Below are positions 1 to 6,601 of a stretch of 64,000 nt of DNA, piece after piece (positions within the stretch are counted from its first letter, which is position 1; each line of letters opens with the position of its first letter). The position numbers were made by a program, and so were the translations under genes. Source of the stretch: Urophycis tenuis (taxonomy: Eukaryota > Chordata > Actinopteri > Gadiformes > Phycidae); the NCBI GenBank assembly GCA_036785325.1, contig JAXIVH010000038.1, forward strand, positions 389,501-453,500. Direction: 5' to 3'. Below the pieces are notes generated by a model, which worked only from the letters and a program-made list of their open reading frames with translations, was not told where the DNA came from and searched no databases.

Positions 1-1206
1 GGACCATCAACTTCCTGCACAGCCAAGACTGACTGGAAGCTTTGTATTATATGCCAAGAACACACAGCCGAGGCATTGAGATGTCCTTTGCAGTCCAAGC
101 GAGCAGACAAGAGGAGTGGATACACTTCACTTGCAGAGCATTTAATCCAGTTTAATGAACTTGGCCAGCTCCCTCCAACATTTCAGATAGAACGACTGGA
201 TGAGGGTCATGGTATTGAAGCAGCCATGGTTGCGAACAAAGCTCAATACCATCATACATGCAGGCTGAAGTATAATGAAACCAAGTTGGAGAGGGCAAAA
301 AAGCGATCATGCCGTGAAAGTCCTGATGAAGTGTCAGAATGCAAACTCCGAAGGTCTCAGCCAAGTCGGGCTCCTGAAATGAGACAAGACATCTGTTTCT
401 TCTGCAGACAGCCTGCTGGCAATGAAGGCCTTCGTGAGGCTGCAACATTTCAATTAGACAAAAGAGTGCGTGCTGCTGCATCCCTACTTCAAGACACAGA
501 GTTACTTGGGCGACTTAGTGCTGGTGACATGGTGGCTATTGAAGCTAAATATCACCCCAAATGTCTAGTAGGTCTCTATAATCGTGCTAGAAAGGCTAAT
601 TTAGAAGGGGCTGAAGATAATGGCCAGGGACATACAGCATCAACCTCTGGTGTTGTGTTTGCCGAGTTGGTGCTTTACATAGAAGACACCAGACAACATG
701 ATGGCTCAGCACCTGTATTTAAACTAGCAGAACTTTCCCGGCTTTACAAGGCACGGATGGAACAGCTAGGAGTAGAGGTTGATAACCGACTTAACTCTAC
801 AAGGCTAAAAGATAAACTTCTGGCTGAGTTCCCTGATATGCGAGCTTACACCAAGGGAAGAGATGTCCTGATGGCCTTTGAGGAAGACATTGGCACTGCT
901 CTTGCCAAAGCCTGTGAGCAGGATGACGACCAAGATGCAATGCACATAGCCCGTGCTGCACAGATTGTCCGCCGTCACATATTTGCCTCCCAGATGCAGG
1001 TCAGGCCAGTTATTAACTCATCTCCTGCAAATGTAAGAAGGGCTGTGTTGGGCAGTGCAGGTGCAAAAAATCTCAATTACAGTGCACTGCCCTCTGTTTC
1101 TGTTAAGGCGAGTGTGAAGAGTCTTCCTCGTGATGGACCAATGAATGTAATGACTTTGCTCCAACCATCCAGGTTTGGACGCAGCTTTAGGTTTGGCCTC
1201 ACTTAA
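1..1206 (+). CDS. 3' part of a gene for a protein with two Cys/His modules, function unknown
   Basis: The frame is open from the first base of the window to TAA at 1204-1206, so the start lies outside (402 codons visible). No ATG is needed: the TTG at 76 is internal. Two similar modules can be seen. The first has Cys15-x2-Cys18 (WKLCIICQ) and His84-x2-Cys87 (YHHTCRLKYN). The second has Cys132-x2-Cys135 (CFFCRQ) and His185-x2-Cys188 (YHPKCLVGLYN). The spacing suggests duplicated C2HC zinc-binding units, but binding is inference. A basic, charged linker separates them, and the region after residue ~205 is mostly helical in composition. From memory this resembles a multicopy family of unknown function seen in fish and marine invertebrate genomes, perhaps carried by transposable elements; I could not check this. 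The end (FRFGLT) is abrupt and may be a truncation. The macrosatellite begins ~500 bp downstream. Confidence 0.7.
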   Translation, partial: GPSTSCTAKTDWKLCIICQEHTAEALRCPLQSKRADKRSGYTSLAEHLIQFNELGQLPPTFQIERLDEGHGIEAAMVANKAQYHHTCRLKYNETKLERAKKRSCRESPDEVSECKLRRSQPSRAPEMRQDICFFCRQPAGNEGLREAATFQLDKRVRAAASLLQDTELLGRLSAGDMVAIEAKYHPKCLVGLYNRARKANLEGAEDNGQGHTASTSGVVFAELVLYIEDTRQHDGSAPVFKLAELSRLYKARMEQLGVEVDNRLNSTRLKDKLLAEFPDMRAYTKGRDVLMAFEEDIGTALAKACEQDDDQDAMHIARAAQIVRRHIFASQMQVRPVINSSPANVRRAVLGSAGAKNLNYSALPSVSVKASVKSLPRDGPMNVMTLLQPSRFGRSFRFGLT

Positions 1207-1710
1207 GACTCTTATGAGCTAAAATGTTTATAGTTCAAATTATAGTTCAAATGTTTATAGTTCAAATAAAAAAATTAAAAAAAAACTTTATAGTTTATAG
1301 TTTAAATTATAGTTCAATATAAAATAATTAAAAAAAAAAAACTTGAAAAAAAAATCTGCATCAAGAAAAATGTGTAATTCAACACAGATATAACCATTCT
1401 GAAGAAATGGCGGCCATTTTGAATTTTCAATGAAATGTTCAATCATCAAAAAACACATTATCAAGTAAATATGGTAAATAAATTCAACAAATCTTGTCTG
1501 CAATAATAGTTTGCATCCATCACTCTAGAAAACAGTTGTTGCTGGCGGCCATTTTGAAAAACAGCTGCCATGGGCGCCATGTTGAAAATTCATGATGGCT
1601 CCATATCTAAATCTTTTTAGAATGCCTTTGGCTACATGTGTACCAAATTTCATGCTTGTATCACAAACTGAACGATTCCTTCATATTTTGGAGCTAAGCT
1701 ATTAGACTAT
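1207..1710. other. AT-rich spacer, possible transposon 3' tail
   Basis: No gene is supported. The left part carries short direct repeats of TATAGTTCAAA and A-runs. The right part has GGCGGCCATTTTGAA at about 1409 and 1544 and a related GGCGCCATGTTGAA near 1573. From memory, GGCCATTTTGAA-type repeats are common in fish transposon-derived DNA and may belong with the upstream gene; this is unverified. Macrosatellite homology starts at about 1711 (GGCTCGGTTAGG). Confidence 0.4.
1265..1270 (+). promoter_or_regulatory. Possible polyadenylation signal AATAAA
   Basis: A canonical AATAAA lies 58 bp after the stop codon of the upstream gene. The surrounding DNA is very A/T rich, so a chance match is quite possible. 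Confidence 0.35.
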
Positions 1711-2115
1711 GGCTCGGTTAGGTTCGTTAGAGTTATCTCGATGACCCCCCCCCCCACCTCATCCAACGACTCGGTAGTTGAATAGGGGATCAAAGGCAGT
1801 TGCACTCGCCAATATCTAGTCATCCGCAGCTCTGTTTTCCCATATTACCAAGAATGAAGTAAAACGAAATGGTTATCTGTCTTGTTGTGATATAACCGCT
1901 GATTTGGAGATATAGACTTGTTTTTCCTTTTCCCAAAGGTTTTCTTTGTTCCAAGATGAAGGTCAATCTAGTTTGAGTGAAGGTACTTCCAATGCATTGG
2001 TATATTTACTTATTTGAATAAAGACGAGTCACAGCTGGAGTGAGACTTTTCTTTTCCATTTCTATTTTAGTATAAACGTGCTATCGAAATATTAGGACAC
2101 GTCATCAGTAGTGGA

Positions 2116-2170
2116 CCCTGGGATCATAGGGTGTTTCTGGCCATTGTCACTATACACCCTCACCCAAGGG
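2116..2170. other. Imperfect hairpin in unit head
   Basis: AGGGTGT (about 2128-2134) pairs with ACACCCT (about 2154-2160), and the flanking CCCTGGG pairs with CCCAAGGG with one bulge, giving an interrupted stem around a ~20-nt loop. It is conserved in the units examined. Whether it forms in RNA or DNA is unknown. Confidence 0.4.
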
Positions 2171-2383
2171 AGGCCCCCCCGAGAGTGATCAATTCTCAAG
2201 GTGTGTCGTTTCCGAAATGGAATTGGTATTGGGTTTAAGCTTTTTTAGGAGTGATCATTTGTTGAGGTAACGTCGAGGTAAGTAAAGGTAAGTAAAACAC
2301 TTTTTAGGATACATTGTTTTGGTTATGGAGAGGAGGGGGCACATACTTACCCCCTGACCAGCACAAACCAGTTGTTAACACCG

Positions 2384-2720
2384 CTAGGTAGCCCTGGTTT
2401 GGCCAATCAGGGCCGGAGCTTGGTTCTTGTCCTCTGTTGGGTCCAGATGAACTAGCAGAAAACTGGGGTCACGAAGGACCGAGGCCAGCCGTGACAAAGC
2501 ACTGCCTCCACGGTCCCCCAATGCAGCTATCCTCAGCGATGGGTGTCCAGACCTAGGAAAGACCAAGACCAGCCCCGACCAGCGGTGCCTTCCCAGTCGG
2601 TCCCAGGGTAGGAAAGGCCAAGGCCAGCCGCGACTAAGCACTGCCTCCCTGGCCCCTCCAGGACCCCATGCCGAACAGCCTGTTAATAACAATTCCTGTG
2701 CCCCATACACCGCGCGACTA
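2384..2720. repeat. GC-rich block with three diverged minisatellite monomers
   Basis: The core RCCRAGRCCAGCC occurs at about 2477, 2561 and 2616, each followed by a CACTGCCT- or GTGCCTTCC-like segment, so the block is a degenerate minisatellite with spacing of ~84 and ~55 bp. It is the most GC-rich part of the unit. The 108-codon minus-strand frame (2384-2710) is a by-product: its internal repetition (PWPFLPWD, VLVFPRSG, ASVLRD) mirrors the monomers. The block recurs in every complete unit. Confidence 0.65.
2401..2410 (+). promoter_or_regulatory. CCAAT box (NF-Y-type) in GC-rich block
   Basis: GGCCAATCAG matches the known NF-Y consensus well and is kept in the divergent unit 7 (near 21915) as well as the homogeneous units. 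It faces the telomere-like block ~500 bp downstream. Function is inferred, not shown. Confidence 0.4.
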
Positions 2721-2848
2721 CAGAGATTGTGTAGGAAGTTGACCTTAGAGAAGACTCAATGGCTTACTTTCCTCACCCAAAACAACAATTTCTTGGGGTA
2801 GTCTATTCTCGCCGTAGGTACTTCGGTAATGGGTTTTTTTGTGAAAAG

Positions 2849-2880
2849 TTTTCCGGATGAAATGCATGCTGGGTAATTGT
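2849..2880 (+). promoter_or_regulatory. TTCCGG plus GCATGCTGGG motif pair ahead of the telomere-like block
   Basis: TTTTCCGG (ETS-like core) is followed at 2864-2880 by GCATGCTGGGTAATTGT. The latter resembles the reverse complement of the ZNF143/Staf motif (GCATGCTGGGAATTGT) with one extra T. Both are known promoter motifs. The pair lies just upstream of the hexamer array in each unit and is degenerate in unit 7 (near 22370). The single-base insertion may abolish binding. Confidence 0.35.
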
Positions 2881-2904
2881 CTTCTTCCTCCAATATGTCA
2901 AGTG

Positions 2905-3815
2905 TAGGTTAAGGTTAGGGTAGATTTAGGGGTAGAGTAAGCAGTTAACCTTAACCTTAGGTTTGAAGTAAATGGGAGGGGTTGCGGTTAGGGTTAAGGT
3001 TAGGGCTGAGGTTAGGGTAGGTATAAGGTTACGGTTTAGGGTTAAGGTTAGGGTTAAGGTTAGGGTTACGGTTAGGGCTAAGGTTAGGGCTAAGGTTAGA
3101 GTAAGGGTTAGGGTTAGCGTTACGGTTAGGGTAAGGTTAGGGTTAGAGGTTAGGGGTTAGGGGTTAGGGTTAAGATGAGGGCTGAGGTTAGGGTTAAGGT
3201 TAGGGCTGAGGTTAGGGTTAGGTTTAAGGTTAGGGATAAGGTTAGGGTTGGGGTTACGGCTGAGATTGGGGTTAAGGTTAGGGTTGAGGTTAGGGTTAGT
3301 GTTATGGATAAGGTTAGGTTAAGTGTTAGGGCCAAGGTTAGGGTTAAGGTTATGGTTAAGATTAGGGTTAGGGCTAAGGTTAGGGTTAGGGTTATGGCTG
3401 AGGTTAGGGTTAAGGTTAGGTTTGAGGTTAGGGTTAAGGTTAGGGCCAAGGTTAGGGTTAGGGTTAAGGTTAGGGTTAGCGCTAAGGTTAGGGTTAGGGT
3501 TATGGCTGAGGCTAGGGTTAGGGCTAAAGTTAGGGCAAAGGTTAGAGTTAGGGTTAGCGTTAGAGTTAGGGTAGGGTTAGTGTTGGAGGTTAGGGTAGGC
3601 TTAGGGTTAGAGTTAGAGTAGGGGTTAGGGTTAGAGTTAGAGTAGGGGTTAGGGTTAGTGTTAAGGCTAAGGTTAGGGGTTGAGGTTAGTGTTAAGATTA
3701 GGGCCAAGGTAAGGGTTAGTGTTAGGGTTGAGTTAGGGTTAGGGCTAAGGTTAGGCCTATGGTTAGGGTTGGGGTTGAGGTTATCCCTAGGGTTAGAGTT
3801 AGAGCTAGAGATTGA
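2905..3815 (+). repeat. Degenerate telomere-like hexamer block, G-rich strand on plus
   Basis: About 0.9 kb of TTAGGG mixed with TTAAGG, GGCTAAGG, GCTGAGG, GTTACGG, GTTATGG and TTAGAG. Hexamer phase is kept for hundreds of bases, so stop codons fall outside one plus and one minus frame; this yields Val-Arg/Lys and Thr-Leu open frames that are not genes. One short inversion occurs near the start (CCTTAACC at about 2949-2956). Blocks in later units lie at the same relative position and orientation. Confidence 0.9.
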
Positions 3816-3837
3816 GGAAGGTAGAGTCAAGGTGAGA

Positions 3838-3919
3838 CAGTCTGTACGGACTGAACTCACCCCCGCCGGATCGGGCTAGTACACTCTATCTCCCCCAACT
3901 CCCTCATTTCCATGAGGGA
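3838..3919. other. Unit tail: near-palindrome and hairpin
   Basis: CAGTCTGTACGGACTG (3838-3853) is a 16-bp palindrome with one mismatched pair. TCCCTCA / TGAGGGA (3900-3919) is a perfect 7-bp stem with a 6-nt loop. A purine-rich stretch and a TATATATA tract follow. These sit in the segment absent from short units. Confidence 0.45.
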
Positions 3920-3975
3920 AGACAGGGGAGAAGAGATGGGAGGAGTATATATATTTAATATATATTTTTTTAGTA

Positions 3976-4107
3976 AATAAATACATCGAGAGACTCACCG
4001 CTGGAGTGGGTTTTAATCTTTGTATTCAAGGTTGTTCCTCCTCTTTTGATTCCTCGCTGGTGGTGCGTCGTCTCCACCTAGTGGTCGTTTTGTGAAGAAG
4101 AGTTATA
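3976..4107 (+). repeat. Intra-unit element, copy a
   Basis: Runs from AATAAA through CTCACCGCTGGAGTGGG to CTAGTGGTCGTTTTGTGAAG. It is clearly related to the copy at 4289-4412. Both end in a CTAGTGGTC motif that I recall from fish short retroposons, so this may be an old SINE pair. It is present in long units only. Confidence 0.5.
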
Positions 4108-4162
4108 GAAATAGAAATAGAAATACTCTATTGTTCCCAGGTTGGGAAATTGCATTAATAGG
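4101..4162 (-). mobile_element. Retroposon-like 3' tail (minus strand)
   Basis: On the minus strand this reads GCAATTTCCCAACCTGGGAA, then AATAGAGT and an (ATTTCT)n run. That resembles the 3' end of fish L2-like LINEs or their SINEs (terminal stem, then short tandem tail). A related sequence in the opposite orientation was inserted in unit 7. No coding part is present. Confidence 0.45.
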
Positions 4163-4165
4163 TGA

Positions 4166-4290
4166 GTAATAATAATAATAATAGGTAATTGCAATAGTTG
4201 GTAAGGTAATCTATATTTAATTTATTTATTTATATTTGTATATTTATTTAGTCTATTTATTTATTCATTTTTGTTTATTTATTTATTTAG
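4166..4290. repeat. (AAT)n and (TTTA)n simple repeats
   Basis: A short (AAT)n run (4166-4184) and a TTTA/TATTT-rich stretch (4212-4290). Tract composition varies among units; units 4 and 23 carry longer interrupted AAT tracts. Confidence 0.7.
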
Positions 4291-4412
4291 ATAAAGAGGA
4301 TCACAGCTGGAGTGAGTTTTTAGTCTTTGTGTTAAAGGCTGGTTGCATTCTTTTGATTCTTCAGTGGTGGTCCATCGCCTCCATCTAGTGGTCGTTTTGT
4401 GAATAACAGTTG
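4289..4412 (+). repeat. Intra-unit element, copy b
   Basis: Second diverged copy of the ~130-bp element: ATAAAGAGGATCACAGC, CTGGAGTGAG, a TTTTGATTCTTC segment, then CTAGTGGTCGTTTTGTGAA. The offset from copy a is about 305-315 bp. The shared start motif also occurs alone at 2017-2042. Confidence 0.5.
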
Positions 4413-4475
4413 GTAAGGTAATATAAATGAGTTGTGTAGAGAGCCCGTTCTTTCGATGGCCCTGGCTCGGTTAGG

Positions 4476-6601
4476 TTCGTTAGAGTTATCTCGATGACCC
4501 CCCCCCCCACCTCATCCAACGACTCGGTAGCTGAATAGGGGATCAAAGGCAGTTGTACTCGCCAATATCTAGTCATCCGCAGCTCTCTTTTCCCATATTA
4601 CCAAGAATGAAGTAAAACGAAATGGTTATCTGTCTTGTTGTGATATAACCGCTGATTTGGAGATATAGACTTGTTTTTCCTTTTCCCAAAGGTTTTCTTT
4701 GTTCCAAGATGAAGGTCAATCTAGTTTGATTGAAGGTACTTCCAATGCATTGGTATATTTACTTATTTGAATAAAGACGAGTCACAGCTGGAGTGAGACT
4801 TTTCTTTTCCATTTCTATTTTAGTATAAACGTGCTATCGAAATATTAGGACACGTCATCAGTAGTGGACCCTGGGATCATAGGGTGTTTCTGGCCATTGT
4901 CACTATACACCCTCACCCAAGGGAGGCCCCCCCGAGAGTGATCAATTCTCAAAGTGTGTCGTTTCCGAAATGGAATTGGTATTGGGTTTAAGCTTTTTTA
5001 GGAGTGATCATTTGTTGAGGTAACGTCGAGGTAAGTAAAGGTAAGTAAAACACTTTTTAGGATACATTGTTTTGGTTATGGAGAGGAGGGGGCACATACT
5101 TACCCCCTGACCAGCACAAACCAGTTGTTAACACCGCTAAGTAGCCCTGGTTTGGCCAATCAGGGCCGGAGCTTGGTTCTTGTCCTCTGTTGGGTCCAGA
5201 TGAACTAGCAGAAAACTGGGGTCACGAAGGACCGAGGCCAGCCGTGACAAAGCACTGCCTCCACGGTCCCCCAATGCAGCTATCCTCAGCGATGGGTGTC
5301 CAGACCTAGGAAAGACCAAGACCAGCCCCGACCAGCGGTGCCTTCCCAGTCGGTCCCAGGGTAGGAAAGGCCAAGGCCAGCCGCGACTAAGCACTGCCTC
5401 CCTGGCCCCTCCAGGACCCCATGCCGAACAGCCTGTTAATAACAATTCCTGTGCCCCATACACCGCGCGACTACAGCGATTGTGTAGGGAGTTGACCTTA
5501 GAGAAGACTCAATGGCTTACTTTCCTCACCCAAAACAACAATTTCTTGGGGTAGTCTATTCTCGCCGTAGGTACTTCGGTAATGGGTTTTTTTGTGAAAA
5601 GTTTTCCGGATGAAATGCATGCTGGGTAATTGTCTTCTTCCTCCAATATGTCAAGTGTAGGTTAAGGTTAGGGTAGATTTAGGGGTAGAGTTAGCAGTTA
5701 ACCTTAACGTTAGGTTTGAAGTAAATGGGAGGGGTTGCGGTTAGGGTTGCGGTTAGGGCTGAGGTTAGGGTTAGGTATAAGGTTACGGTTTAGGGTTATG
5801 GTTAGGGTTAAGGTTAGGGTTACGGTTAGGGCTAAGGTTAGGGCTAAGGTTAGAGTAAGGGTTAAGGTTAGCGTTACGGTTAGGGTAAGGTTAGGGTTAG
5901 GGTTAGAGGTTAGGGGTTAGGGGTTAGGGTTAAGATGAGGGCTGAGGTTAGGGTTAAGGTTAGGGGTTAGGGGTTAGGGTTAAGATGAGGGCTGAGGTTA
6001 GGGTTAAGGTTAGGGCTGAGGTTAGGGTTAGGTTTAAGGTTATGGATAAGGTTAGGGTTGGGGTTACGGCTGAGATTGGGGTTAAGGTTAGGGTTGAGGT
6101 TAGGGTTAGTGTTATGGATAAGGTTAGGTTAAGTGTTAGGGCCAAGGTTAGGGTTAAGGTTATGGTTAAGATTAGGGTTAGGGCTAGAATTAGGGTTAGG
6201 GCTAAGGTTAGGGTTAGGGTTATGGCTGAGGTTAGGGTTAAGGTTAGATTTGAGGTTAGTGTTAAGGTTAGGGCCAAGGTTAGGGTTAGGGTTAAGGTTA
6301 GGGTTAGGGCTAAGGTTAGGGTTAGGGTTATGGCTGAGGCTAGGGTTAGGGCTAAAGTTAGGGCAAAGGTTAGAGTTAGGGTTAGCGTTAGAGTTAGGGT
6401 AGGGTTAGTGTTGGAGGTTAGGGTAGGCTTAGGGTTAGAGTTAGAGTAGGGGTTAGGGTTAGAGTTAGAGTAGGGGTTAGGGTTAGTGTTAAGGCTAAGG
6501 TTAGGGGTTGAGGTTAGTGTTAAGATTAGGGCCAAGGTAAGGGTTAGTGTTAGGGTTGAGTTCGGGTTAGGGCTAAGGTTAGGCCTATGGTTAGGGTTGG
6601 G
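4476..6601 (+). repeat. Macrosatellite unit 2 (short, 2126 bp)
   Basis: Same order as unit 1 up to the telomere-like block (about 5658-6600), but the ~0.7-kb tail and AT-rich part are missing: GGTTAGGGTTGGG runs straight into TTCGTTAG of unit 3. It is longer than the later short units, partly because of an extra copy of ~55 bp within the block (about 5920-5990) around GGGTTAAGATGAGG. Confidence 0.88.

Larger units (their letters stand above)
1723..4475 (+). repeat. Macrosatellite unit 1 (long, 2753 bp)
   Basis: Leftmost unit, used here as reference. Boundaries are set at TTCGTTAGAG, which recurs once per unit. Order: head with C11 tract (1744-1754), hairpin region 2116-2170, GC-rich block 2384-2720, promoter-like motifs to 2880, telomere-like block 2905-3815, tail hairpin 3900-3919, then AT-rich part with two related ~130-bp elements. 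It carries the head variant GTTTGAGTGAAGG, shared with units 10, 15 and 20. Despite being at the array edge it is not strongly diverged. Confidence 0.9.

Noticed and set aside
152..481. Minus-strand frame opposite the partial gene
   Set aside because: It overlaps the well-supported plus-strand coding frame and has no features of its own.
2343..2351. ATACTTACC as the 5' end of a U1 snRNA gene
   Set aside because: The following sequence does not match U1 stem-loops, and the nearest Sm-like AATTTCTTGG is ~440 bp away, far beyond U1 length.
2384..2710. 108-codon minus-strand frame repeated in each unit as a gene
   Set aside because: It coincides with a GC-rich minisatellite. Copies are identical through homogenisation, and the divergent copy shows mostly replacement changes.
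3150..3860. Long minus-strand Thr-Leu-rich and plus-strand Val-Arg-rich open frames (here and in every unit)
   Set aside because: They follow directly from phased TTAGGG-type hexamers, have no normal protein composition, and shift or break with unit-specific indels.
3854..3880. GCCGGATCGGGCTAGTAC as part of a 5S rRNA gene
   Set aside because: Only a few bases resemble 5S; no internal promoter boxes or correct length.
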